A DNA stretch of 14,097 nt from Oscillibacter sp. Its GTDB lineage: Bacteria > Bacillota > Clostridia > Oscillospirales > Oscillospiraceae. Shown here one piece after another: positions 1-6,810 of the stretch (positions within the stretch are counted from its first letter, which is position 1; each line of letters opens with the position of its first letter). A program made the position numbers and the translations under genes. The notes under the pieces are model-generated. The model saw nothing but the letters and a program-made list of their open reading frames with translations. It was not told the DNA's origin and searched no databases. The stretch lies in the NCBI GenBank assembly GCA_003522105.1, contig DPGF01000113.1:634-14730 (forward strand), written 5' to 3'.

Positions 1-368
1 ATGGACACGCCCTGACCGAGAGAACCGGTGGAAGCGTCCACACCGGGGACCTTCTTCGCGTCAGGGTGGCCCTGCAGGATGGAGTGGAGCTGGCGGAAGT
101 TTGCGTACTCGTCGCGGGAGATGAAGCCCTTGGCGGCGAGCACCGCATAATAGCAGGGGGCGGCATGACCCTTGGAGAGCACGAAGCGATCACGGTTGGG
201 ATCGTGCGGGTTCTTGGGGTCAACGCGCATGTGGTTGAAGAAAACGCTGGTCATCAGTTCCACCGCGGACAGCGAACCGCCGGGGTGGCCGCTGCCGGCG
301 TTGGCGGTCATCGTGATGATGTCGCGCCGCACCTGCCGGCAGATGGGGGAAAGCTCTTTGGTATTCAT
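1..368 (-). CDS. Transketolase, N-terminal subunit (partial, 3' end outside window)
   Basis: Thiamine-diphosphate-dependent enzyme of the non-oxidative pentose phosphate pathway, moving two-carbon ketol units between sugar phosphates in the cytoplasm. The first ~122 residues are present. They carry the transketolase N-terminal signatures: GSGHPGGSLS near residue 25, the KGHAAP motif near 65 and DASTGSLGQG near 113, which contribute histidines and contacts to the cofactor and substrate. The ATG start has a strong AAGGAGGG site 5-12 bases upstream (373-380). Clostridia commonly split transketolase into N- and C-terminal subunits. The split form is inferred from the close match at the N-terminus, because the end of the gene is outside the window. 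It lies 63 bases after the recombinase gene on the same strand, with no terminator visible between them. Confidence 0.93.
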   Translation of the reverse strand, partial: MNTKELSPICRQVRRDIITMTANAGSGHPGGSLSAVELMTSVFFNHMRVDPKNPHDPNRDRFVLSKGHAAPCYYAVLAAKGFISRDEYANFRQLHSILQGHPDAKKVPGVDASTGSLGQGVS

Positions 369-431
369 GGAAACCCTCCTTGAAAAATACATTTCATCAA
401 CAAATAAGTATATCGGATCAGGCGGGGAAAG

Positions 432-1448
432 TCAATTTGATTCCTTGTTCTTTTTCATCTTTACATGCGACAAGGGATTTGCCTTTGCAGCCACGCGCAG
501 CGCATCGTTATCGATGTGCGTATAGATCTCCGTCGTGTTCAGATGCTCATGCCCGAGCACCTCCTGCACGGCTTTTACGTCCACGCCGTTTTGCAGCATC
601 AGTGTTGCCGCCGTGTGGCGCAGCTTGTGGGAGGAGTACTCCGAGGCGTCGAGCCCTGCGGCGCTCAGGTGCTTTTTGACGAGCGCGTGGACGCTCGAGC
701 GGCTGATGCGCTCATTGCGCGACGAGAGAAAGAGGGCATTGTGGTCGCGGCCGGAGATGGGGCGGCGCACGGCGAGATAGCCATTGAGCGCGTCCTTGCA
801 GGCATCGTTTAAGTAGACGATGCGCACCTTGTTGCCTTTGCCGAGCACGCGCAGTGCGTCGTCCTGAATGTCCTGCAAATCAAGGCCGCAAAGCTCGGAA
901 ATGCGCAGCCCGCAGTTCAGAAAGATCGTCAGAATGCAGTAGTCGCGCTCGCGGTTCTGTCCGTCGACCGACTGCAAAAGCTGCACGCTTTCATCGAGCG
1001 TCAGGTACTTCGGCAGCGTTTTTTTAATCTTGGGGGAGTCGAGATCCTTGCAGGGATTTGTGTCCAAAAGGTGCGCCTTATTGACTAAATAGTTATAAAA
1101 AGACCGAATTGTCGCGATTTTTCGCGCTCTGGACGCGGCATTTAAGCCGTAATCGGATATGTCGCTGTTCTGGTGCTGCACGCGGTCGCGGCTCAAATAG
1201 GTCATGTAGGCGTAAATGTCGGTTAATGTTACATTTTTCACAAAGTCGAGATCCACGTCCATGATGGAGATCTCGCTGAGAGGAAGATCGCGCAGGGAGG
1301 GATCGCGCGACTGCTTCAAATAGCGGAAAAAGTTCCGAAGGTCGAGGAAGTATTCGTCGACCGTTTTCTGCGAGTGTGCTTTGATGGTTTCGTGATATGA
1401 TAGAAAATCGCGCAGGATCGGCGGCGATTCCAAGCGGTAGTCGTTCAT
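432..1448 (-). CDS. Tyrosine recombinase/integrase, XerC/XerD-like
   Basis: Site-specific DNA recombinase of 338 residues. The N-terminal SAM-like core-binding domain spans about residues 8-130 and the catalytic domain about 145-325. The full catalytic set is visible: R182 (in GLRISELCG), K204 (LGKGNKVR), H274 and R277 (HKLRHTAATLM), H300 (GHEHLNTTEIYTH) and nucleophile Y309. It is a little longer than typical XerC/XerD (~300 aa). It follows radA on the same strand in a housekeeping context, which favours a chromosomal Xer-like role over a phage integrase, though exact assignment is not possible from sequence alone. No Shine-Dalgarno site precedes the ATG and the frame is closed by a TGA eight codons upstream. 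A possible upstream reading frame ends four bases before this ATG, so translational coupling is conceivable. Confidence 0.9.
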   Translation of the reverse strand: MNDYRLESPPILRDFLSYHETIKAHSQKTVDEYFLDLRNFFRYLKQSRDPSLRDLPLSEISIMDVDLDFVKNVTLTDIYAYMTYLSRDRVQHQNSDISDYGLNAASRARKIATIRSFYNYLVNKAHLLDTNPCKDLDSPKIKKTLPKYLTLDESVQLLQSVDGQNRERDYCILTIFLNCGLRISELCGLDLQDIQDDALRVLGKGNKVRIVYLNDACKDALNGYLAVRRPISGRDHNALFLSSRNERISRSSVHALVKKHLSAAGLDASEYSSHKLRHTAATLMLQNGVDVKAVQEVLGHEHLNTTEIYTHIDNDALRVAAKANPLSHVKMKKNKESN

Positions 1449-1550
1449 GTTGTCAGGTGACTGTATGGAATGTCAAAAGGATCGCGTGATCGCAGCGCGC
1501 AAAGCGCGCTGAAAAGACAGGGGGAATGGGCGGTTTCTTCCTCCATGCAT

Positions 1551-1580
1551 AATTGAACAAAATAAAAATTTTGTTCAATT
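1551..1580. promoter_or_regulatory. Perfect 13-bp inverted repeat between radA and the recombinase
   Basis: The left arm aattgaacaaaat (1551-1563) and right arm attttgttcaatt (1568-1580) are exact reverse complements around a 4-base A loop. It lies 103 bases upstream of the recombinase start and 140 bases after the radA stop codon. No U tract follows in either direction, so a classical terminator is unlikely; a repressor operator or an mRNA hairpin is more plausible. The 11-mer attgaacaaaa recurs at 3888-3898, inside the predicted amidase promoter. Function is not established. Confidence 0.5.
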
Positions 1581-1720
1581 CAGGGGAGGGGAATTTTGCC
1601 GCTTCCCCGGAAATCGCGTATTTTGACACCGTTTCAGCCGCAAACCTCCTTGTCTGAGTGTGGGATATTATCGTGACGCGCTTTGTACAGATTTTGGTTG
1701 CACTGCATTGCTTGCGGTGC

Positions 1721-3088
1721 TTACGCCTGTACGATGGCGCGCATCGCTTCGGCGATGTTGCGCGCTTCGATGAGCGCAAGACCCTGCGGCGCGCGGATCT
1801 GATCCTTGCGCTGCTTTGGAATGATACAGGTCTCAAAGCCCAGGCGGTGTACTTCGCTCAGCCGCTCGCTCAAGTGGTTCACACTGCGAAGCTCGCCCGT
1901 GAGGCCGACTTCGCCGATGGCGGCGACGTGGTTGCCGATGGGCTTGTCAAGATAACTCGACGCGAGCGCCAGCACAGCGGCAAGGTCTGCCGCCGGCTCG
2001 TCCACACTGAGTCCGCCGATGACATTCAGAAACGCGTCGCAGCCGGACACTTTGAGCGCACCGCGCTTTTCGAGCACCGCCATCAGCATGGCGGCGCGGT
2101 TGTAGTCAAAGCCGTTGCTCGTTCGCCGCGAGACCGATTGCGCCGCGGGCGCGAGCAGCGCCTGCACCTCGGCCAGCACCGGGCGCTGGCCTTCCATCAC
2201 GCAGGTGACGCAGGTGCCGGGCGCGTCGTCCGGGCGGCCGGAAAGCAGCATTTCCGAAGGATTCGGCACCTCGACAAGGCCCTCGCTGCGCATTTCAAAG
2301 ACACCGATCTCATTTGTCGCGCCAAAGCGGTTTTTTGCCGCGCGCAGGATGCGGTAGCTCATGTGTGCTTCGCCTTCGAAGTACAGCACGCAGTCGACCA
2401 TGTGCTCCAATACCTTCGGGCCTGCGATCGAGCCCTCCTTATTGACGTGTCCAATGACGAAAACAGTGAGGCCCTCCCCTTTGGCAAGCTGCATCAGCTC
2501 CAGTGTGCAGGCGCGCACCTGCGCCACGCTGCCCGCGGGCGATTCCAGCGAATCCTGATAGAGCGTCTGAATGGAGTCGACGATCAGAACGTCCGGCTTT
2601 TCCTCTTCAACGGACTGCAACACATCGCCAAGGCAGGTCTCCGACAGGACATACAGCTTGTCCGACTGTACGCCAAGGCGGTCGGCGCGCAGCTTGAGCT
2701 GACGCGGCGATTCTTCGCCGGAAACATACAGGATCTTAGCATTTTCGCTCAGCTTTCCGCAGATTTGCAGCATCAAAGTGGATTTTCCGATGCCCGGCGC
2801 GCCGCCGACGAGCACGAGCGAGCCCTGCACGGCGCCCCCGCCCAGCACACGATCCAGCTCCCCCATGCCGGTGGGAAAACGAATCTCCTGCGCGGTATCC
2901 AGCTCGCCGATGGGACGCGCCTTCGCGCGCAGTGAGCGGCTGCGCCCGCTTGCCTTCGGCTTGGCGGTGTCGCTGACGCTTTGCTCCACGAGCGTGTTCC
3001 ACGCGCCGCAGCTCGGGCAGCGGCCCGCCCATTTTGGCGTTTCGTTGCCGCATTCGGTGCAGAAAAATACGCTTTTTGCCTTTGTCAT
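1721..3088 (-). CDS. radA: DNA repair protein RadA
   Basis: RecA-related ATPase that helps process recombination intermediates and branch migration during DNA repair. At 455 residues it has the normal family length. In order it shows an N-terminal C4 zinc finger (C10, C13, C24, C27), a Walker A motif GGAPGIGKST at 95-104, a Walker B strand VLIVDS near 168, the RadA-specific KNRFG motif at 252-256, and a C-terminal Lon-protease-like domain (about 285-450). The ATG start is preceded by AGAGG at an 8-base spacing. It follows the amidase gene by 19 bases on the same strand, so the two are probably co-transcribed. Confidence 0.97.
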   Translation of the reverse strand: MTKAKSVFFCTECGNETPKWAGRCPSCGAWNTLVEQSVSDTAKPKASGRSRSLRAKARPIGELDTAQEIRFPTGMGELDRVLGGGAVQGSLVLVGGAPGIGKSTLMLQICGKLSENAKILYVSGEESPRQLKLRADRLGVQSDKLYVLSETCLGDVLQSVEEEKPDVLIVDSIQTLYQDSLESPAGSVAQVRACTLELMQLAKGEGLTVFVIGHVNKEGSIAGPKVLEHMVDCVLYFEGEAHMSYRILRAAKNRFGATNEIGVFEMRSEGLVEVPNPSEMLLSGRPDDAPGTCVTCVMEGQRPVLAEVQALLAPAAQSVSRRTSNGFDYNRAAMLMAVLEKRGALKVSGCDAFLNVIGGLSVDEPAADLAAVLALASSYLDKPIGNHVAAIGEVGLTGELRSVNHLSERLSEVHRLGFETCIIPKQRKDQIRAPQGLALIEARNIAEAMRAIVQA

Positions 3089-3107
3089 ATTGTAAACCTC
3101 TTTTGCT

Positions 3108-3830
3108 TTACTGTGCTGTCCGCAACAGGCCGGTTGCGATTACGACCGCTAACTTTTGCTGATAGTCGGCGCTTTTTAAGAGCGCCGTTTCATTCTCATT
3201 GCTCAAAAAACCGCACTCGATCAAAATCGCGGGCGCAGTGACATTTTTCATCAGATAGATCGACGGATCGATGCTCTTTTCCGCTTTTTGATTTTCCAGG
3301 TTGACCGTCTCGTTGAGCAAGCGCTGCACGGCGTTCGCAAGCGCTGCGCTTCCCTCTTCTATTCCATAGAATACCTGCGCACCGTGCGTCCTTTTAGACG
3401 ACAGAAGGCTGTTCTGGTGAATACTGACAAGGATAGCACCTTGCGTGCCGTTAACGAGCGCGACGCGGTTTTTAAGGTCGGAACGCTTCTTTTCCCGCAG
3501 CGTGGCGGCACCTTCTGAGTGAATCGAGCGGTCATCGGTGCGCGTCATGCGCGTTTCTTCTCCGAGAAAAATGAGCAGCCCTTCGAGCCGCCGGGCAATA
3601 GCGAGGTTGATGTCGCTTTCCCTGCTGCCGTCCGCGCCGACGGCGCCGCCGTCTTCCCCGCCGTGTCCCGCGTCGATGACCCAGACGGTATTCCCTACTG
3701 CCGCTGCGCCGCTTGTTTGGGCTGCTTTCGGCGGCAGAGCAAAGCTGACGGCAAGAGCCGACAGTACGAGCAGCAGCGCAAACACGGCGCTGAGCGCCTT
3801 TCTTCCCAAAACCAGAAACAATTCCCTCAC
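3108..3830 (-). CDS. N-acetylmuramoyl-L-alanine amidase (Amidase_3, CwlD-like)
   Basis: Zinc-dependent cell-wall hydrolase that cuts the bond between N-acetylmuramic acid and the stem peptide. Residues 11-31 form a hydrophobic signal or anchor segment, so the enzyme should act outside the membrane. The Amidase_3 domain fills about residues 48-238. Zinc ligands H56 (DAGHGGEDGG), E71 (RESDINL) and H138 (SIHQNS) are visible, with catalytic E205 in IECGFLSN. Size and single-domain layout match CwlD, the sporulation amidase that helps make muramic-delta-lactam in spore cortex. The divergent cotJ neighbour fits a sporulation role but does not prove it. The start is uncertain: GTG at 3830 has no clear ribosome binding site, and TTG at 3821 is the alternative. 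Confidence 0.88.
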   Translation of the reverse strand: MRELFLVLGRKALSAVFALLLVLSALAVSFALPPKAAQTSGAAAVGNTVWVIDAGHGGEDGGAVGADGSRESDINLAIARRLEGLLIFLGEETRMTRTDDRSIHSEGAATLREKKRSDLKNRVALVNGTQGAILVSIHQNSLLSSKRTHGAQVFYGIEEGSAALANAVQRLLNETVNLENQKAEKSIDPSIYLMKNVTAPAILIECGFLSNENETALLKSADYQQKLAVVIATGLLRTAQ

Positions 3831-3875
3831 CCCGGGAACAATTTATGCCCCGCGGCGCGGCCTTATGTGCCTTTC

Positions 3876-3904
3876 ATTATACAGGACATTGAACAAAAAG
3901 AAAA
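3876..3904 (-). promoter_or_regulatory. Possible sigma-A-like promoter of the amidase-radA genes
   Basis: On the minus strand a perfect TATAAT -10 box (3881-3876) lies 17 bases after a weak -35 match, TTTTCT (3904-3899). This is about 46 bases before the amidase start codon. The spacer contains TTTTGTTCAAT, one half of the palindrome found at 1551-1580. The -35 box is poor, so the call rests on the -10 box and its position. Confidence 0.4.
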
Positions 3905-3981
3905 GCCCCGCTTCCCTTTTTTCTCCCGCCGCATAGGATGAGATGGGCAGACGCCCAATTCTTTGCAAGGAGGAGACTTCT

Positions 3982-4431
3982 TTGGACGACAACAAAGCCA
4001 TGCGCGCCGAGTCCGGTACGGGCTCGCTGCCGAACGGCTGCTATGCGCCGTTGGCTTTTCCCTATGTCCCCATGCAGAAAAACGATCCGGAGCGCTATTC
4101 CCAGCAGGACGCGCTTCGGGCGGGCACGCTGTTTCCGGGGCTGAACCTTCCCTTCCACGCGCAGATGAAGACGAAATTCCCTGCCGTCAATCCGGCGCTT
4201 TCTGAGCTGATGGCACTGGATTTTGCCATTGACGAGCTTGGGCTTTATCTCACCACGCACCCTGAGGATACCGAGGTGCTGAACCTTTACTGGTCGTATA
4301 TCAAGCTTGGCCGCGAGGGGCGCGAGACCTATGAAAAGCAGTATGGGCCCCTTTTGAAAACGGATCTGACGCCGGGCAGTTTTAAGTGGCTGAGCGATCC
4401 GTGGCCCTGGGATCTGGAGGGAGAAAAGTAA
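3982..4431 (+). CDS. Spore coat protein, CotJA-CotJB fusion
   Basis: Spore coat component of 149 residues that joins two normally separate small proteins of the cotJ operon. Residues 20-58 match CotJA (LAFPYVPMQ, then the QDALRAGTLFPGLNLPF region). Residues 66-146 match CotJB (SELMALDFAIDELGLYL, THPEDTEVL, the KQYGPL segment and the DPWPWDLE end). TTG at 3982 is chosen as start because AAGGAGGAG (3967-3975) sits at the right distance before it. An in-frame ATG at 3943 would read through that ribosome site and has none of its own. The stop codon is directly followed by the ATG of cotJC, so the two are translated as a coupled operon. Family assignment is from memory of the CotJA and CotJB signatures. 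Confidence 0.85.
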   Translation: MDDNKAMRAESGTGSLPNGCYAPLAFPYVPMQKNDPERYSQQDALRAGTLFPGLNLPFHAQMKTKFPAVNPALSELMALDFAIDELGLYLTTHPEDTEVLNLYWSYIKLGREGRETYEKQYGPLLKTDLTPGSFKWLSDPWPWDLEGEK

Positions 4432-4680
4432 ATGTTTGTCTATGAAAAAAAGTTACAGTATCCGGTCAAGATCAAAAATCCGAATCCCAAACTCGCCGCG
4501 GCAATCATCAGCCAATATGGAGGCCCAGACGGCGAGCTCGGTGCATCGCTGCGCTATCTTTCCCAGCGCTACTCCATGCCCTACCCCGAACTCAAGGGAC
4601 TGCTGACCGACATCGGTACAGAGGAAGCGTCATGGCCCCCAATTTTGGCGCGGTATTTTTCTAGTTCGTCCAGCACATAG
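4432..4680 (+). pseudogene. cotJC: cotJC, 5' part only, interrupted by the integrated element
   Basis: The first ~65 residues match CotJC, a manganese-catalase-like spore coat protein: the start MFVYEKKLQYPVKI, the segment SQYGGPDGELGASLRYLSQR and the highly conserved LLTDIGTEE. Right after TEE the family continues with a metal-ligand helix, but here homology ends at about 4626. The last ~17 codons are antisense to the recombinase and end in TAG at 4680. CotJC is normally about 190 residues, so most of it is missing, including most metal ligands. A good ribosome site (GGAGGGAG) lies in the end of the preceding gene. The rest of the gene is not in the window and should lie beyond the right end of the element. 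If the element can excise, this is an interrupted gene rather than a dead one. Confidence 0.88.
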
Positions 4681-6218
4681 ACCCACTTGGCAGGCAGCAG
4701 ATTGAGCGCCACCTCCACCCTGCCGTCCCGGTACACGGTCATTTGTTGGAGAAGATGCCCGTAAAAAGCATCGTCCGCCGTGCGCCCGCTGACGATGCCC
4801 GTGATGGCGGTGCGGATGTCCGGTTTTAGGGTCTGCGTGTCGGTGTTCAGCGTCTGCCGCTGTTTGATCGCGGCAATTTTCTCCTGCACCCGGTTCATTT
4901 CGCTTTCACAGCGGGCTTTGGCCCGCTGATAGTCAGCCTTGGTGATGCTCTCGTCGAAAAAGCGGTCATGGATCGTGTCATTGCGGGTTTGCAGCTTTTC
5001 AAACTCCAGCTCCAGCCGCCGCAGTTCCTGCTCGCCGCTGTCCTCACCGGACGCCAGAACGCTTTCCACAACGCGGGCGAGGCTCGATATGATCGATTTC
5101 TTATCCAGCGTCACGGCGTTCACAGAGCGCCGCAGAAGATCCATGGCGATGTCATCCCGGATCTGCCGCCCGACGCTGCATCCGATGGTATTTCCTGCGC
5201 CGTCTGTGCGCCGCAGGCCCTCGTTGGTGGCGGTGAAGCAGCACCAGCGGTAATAGGAGCTGCCGTCCTGCCGCTTTTTGGTGCGGTGAGAGAAGCTTTT
5301 GCCGCACTCACCGCAGCGAATTTTACCGGAGAGCGGATAGCGGTTGCCGTGTCCGCCGCAGCCTGTCGCGCGGTTGCGGCGGGACAGCTCCCGCTGCACC
5401 GCCTGCCATGTCTCACGGTCGATGATGGCCTCGTGGTGGTCTTTCAGCGCTACCAGCGGTTCCTTGCCGTGGTTGTACTTCTTTTCGTGCGTCAGATAGT
5501 CCGGCGTATAGGTCTTTTTTTGGATCAGGTCACCGCAGTATTTTTCGTTCTTCAGGATCTTAGTCACGGTGGCCGATGACCAAAGGCAGTTGCCCTTGCT
5601 GCTGAGAATCCCAGCCTCCCGCAGCTCCCGCGCGATGGTGCTGCACCCTTTGCGCTCTTGCAGGTACTTATGGAAGATGAGCCGGACAACTTCCGCGCCC
5701 TCCGGGTTGACGGTCATTTTGCCACCAATCACGTCGTAACCCAGCAGCGAGCCGCCAAAAACGACGCCCTTCTCCATGCTGCGCATCTGCCCCCATTTGG
5801 AGCGTTCAGAGGTCCTTCGGCTTTCGTCCTGTGCGAAGGAACTCATGATCGTCAGCCGCAGCTCCCCATCGTTGGTGCGGGTATCCAGGCTGTCATTGAG
5901 AAACAGCACGCCTACGCCCCGCCGACGCAGCTCGCGGGTGATTTGCAGGGCGTCCACCGTGTTGCGGGTAAAACGGCTGACCTCCTTGGTCACGATCAGG
6001 TCGATCTGTCCCAGCTCCGCCGCGTGGAGCATTTTATTGAACTCCACGCGCTTGCTGGTCGATGTGCCGGAAAATCCTTCGTCAGCATAGATGCCTTGCA
6101 GCTCCCAATCCGGCTGGCGCTGGATGTACTCGCGGAAATACCGCTGCTGCGCTTCAAAGGAATTTGCCTGGTCTTCCTTATCTGTGGATACGCGACAATA
6201 CGCTGCTACTTGTAACAT
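4581..6218 (-). CDS. Serine recombinase (large resolvase/integrase family)
   Basis: Site-specific recombinase of 545 residues that should integrate and excise the element. The resolvase catalytic domain spans about residues 1-145, with nucleophile S11 in YCRVSTDK, the DEGFSGTS motif near 46 and an arginine-rich SRFTRN segment at 81-86. A Recombinase domain follows (about 155-275). A zinc ribbon begins at CGEC (302-305), with further cysteines at 326, 327 and 347. A charged coiled-coil segment lies at about 400-475. ATG at 6218 is chosen because CGAAAAGGAGGG (6225-6236) precedes it at an ideal distance; a longer start at 6269 would read through that site. The stop codon and last ~15 codons lie inside cotJC, so the protein tail depends on integration. 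Confidence 0.93.
   Translation of the reverse strand: MLQVAAYCRVSTDKEDQANSFEAQQRYFREYIQRQPDWELQGIYADEGFSGTSTSKRVEFNKMLHAAELGQIDLIVTKEVSRFTRNTVDALQITRELRRRGVGVLFLNDSLDTRTNDGELRLTIMSSFAQDESRRTSERSKWGQMRSMEKGVVFGGSLLGYDVIGGKMTVNPEGAEVVRLIFHKYLQERKGCSTIARELREAGILSSKGNCLWSSATVTKILKNEKYCGDLIQKKTYTPDYLTHEKKYNHGKEPLVALKDHHEAIIDRETWQAVQRELSRRNRATGCGGHGNRYPLSGKIRCGECGKSFSHRTKKRQDGSSYYRWCCFTATNEGLRRTDGAGNTIGCSVGRQIRDDIAMDLLRRSVNAVTLDKKSIISSLARVVESVLASGEDSGEQELRRLELEFEKLQTRNDTIHDRFFDESITKADYQRAKARCESEMNRVQEKIAAIKQRQTLNTDTQTLKPDIRTAITGIVSGRTADDAFYGHLLQQMTVYRDGRVEVALNLLPAKWVYVLDELEKYRAKIGGHDASSVPMSVSSPLSSG
4605..4640. other. Left attachment junction (attL-like) of the integrated element in cotJC
   Basis: Sequence up to about 4626 (codons for TDIGTEE) is cotJC-like, and sequence from about 4627 on belongs to the element. 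The exact crossover bases cannot be fixed without the right-hand junction, because serine integrases leave only a short shared core. The core most likely lies within gacatcggtacagaggaa (4609-4626) or the bases just after it. Confidence 0.65.
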
Positions 6219-6290
6219 AAAAATCCCTCCTTTTCGTGGTATCATACGATACAGAATGTGCCTTTGCAATTGTGTGAATACTGAAAGGCA

Positions 6291-6488
6291 CTATTCCTTT
6301 ACAGATTTTGATTTTCCTGTATTTCTTTTTTGATCTTCTAATTTTTGTACGCAGTTCCTACACTGCATTTCGTTAAGGAAGCCTTGCCGCTGCAAGGCGA
6401 GCAGGACGGCTCGCTGGTATGCGAGAAGAAAGTCCTGCCCAATCTCGTCTGCCGCTTGATATTGTAAAAGCTCCGGCTTGCTTGCCAT
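6291..6488 (-). CDS. Small hypothetical protein upstream of the recombinase
   Basis: A 65-residue, mainly helical protein with a basic tail. The middle contains ALQRQGFLNEMQCRNCVQKL, a pattern faintly like the short SHOCT motif seen in many small proteins of mobile elements; this is only a resemblance. The start is well supported by AAAGGAGGGG (6494-6503) five bases upstream. It ends 72 bases before the recombinase start and shares its strand and predicted promoter, so it could be a recombinase accessory protein, possibly a directionality factor or regulator. No function can be assigned. Confidence 0.7.
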   Translation of the reverse strand: MASKPELLQYQAADEIGQDFLLAYQRAVLLALQRQGFLNEMQCRNCVQKLEDQKRNTGKSKSVKE

Positions 6489-6661
6489 CCTGCCCCCTCC
6501 TTTCCTTGGAGATTATGCGGAGTAACTTCAGAACTTGCTGCCGTTTTCCCGGAAGCGGTTTCCTGCCTGACGGAAACTCGATTTCTGCTCCTTGGCACGC
6601 TCGCGTCATTGACGGTCATGGCCTGCTTCCCCGAAAGAGAAACGCTCCGGCGGTCATTCAA

Positions 6662-6704
6662 TTTTGTGGAAGATCGTTTGTGCTGAATTTCAACTTCCAC
6701 AAAA
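6662..6704. repeat. Inverted repeat 1 in the divergent control region
   Basis: TTTTGTGGAAG (6662-6672) and CTTCCACAAAA (6694-6704) are perfect 11-base reverse complements with a 21-base spacer. It lies at the start of the predicted minus-strand transcript. The CCACAAA core is shared with the second dyad, which suggests one regulator binds both. Confidence 0.6.
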
Positions 6705-6733
6705 ATGATAGCAAGCGTTGACGGAGATTTCAA
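6705..6733 (-). promoter_or_regulatory. Predicted promoter for the small protein-recombinase operon
   Basis: On the minus strand TTGAAA (6733-6728) and TATCAT (6710-6705) are separated by exactly 17 bases. Each matches five of six sigma-A consensus bases. It points at the small gene starting at 6488. The inverted repeat at 6662-6704 starts right after the -10 box, where a bound regulator would block transcription. Confidence 0.65.
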
Positions 6734-6746
6734 TATGTGGTAAACT
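6718..6746 (+). promoter_or_regulatory. Predicted promoter for the DUF6076 gene
   Basis: TTGACG (6718-6723) and TAAACT (6741-6746) are spaced by exactly 17 bases. The -35 box is strong and the -10 box fair. It overlaps the divergent promoter on the other strand, and its -10 box lies inside the dyad at 6736-6772. Confidence 0.55.
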
Positions 6747-6772
6747 ATTTGCGTGACAAATGATTTACCACA
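6736..6772. repeat. Inverted repeat 2, candidate operator over the DUF6076 promoter -10 box
   Basis: Two 16-base arms (6736-6751 and 6757-6772) are reverse complements with two mismatches around a 5-base centre, cgtga. The outer nine bases, TGTGGTAAA and TTTACCACA, match perfectly. It covers the predicted -10 box, a typical repressor operator position. Confidence 0.65.
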
Positions 6773-6810
6773 AACGATGCACAGCTGTGTCCACGAATGG
6801 AGGAGAAGCC

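Larger units (their letters stand above)
6489..6810. promoter_or_regulatory. Divergent control region between the recombinase genes and the DUF6076 gene
   Basis: This 322-base stretch holds no convincing gene. Its right half carries two divergent promoters that share DNA and two large inverted repeats, listed separately. Its left part would be a ~210-base untranslated leader of the recombinase-side mRNA. Reading frames on the minus strand through this stretch read through the small gene's ribosome site and have no start signal of their own. Confidence 0.65.

Noticed and set aside
432..1448. Tyrosine recombinase as the integrase of a second mobile element
   Set aside because: Its neighbours are core genes (radA, transketolase), and no attachment repeats or cargo are seen around it.
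1658..2935. 425-codon plus-strand frame opposite radA
   Set aside because: It is the mirror of a clear radA gene in GC-rich codons, with no ribosome site and a low-complexity histidine-arginine-rich product.
3931..3938. CATAGGAT as a possible sigma-E -10 box for the cotJ genes
   Set aside because: A sporulation promoter is expected here, but no matching -35 element is visible at the right distance.
6338..6733. 131-codon minus-strand frame between the recombinase side and the control region
   Set aside because: Its start lies in the predicted promoter -35 box with no ribosome site, and it reads through the ribosome site of the better-supported small gene at 6291-6488.
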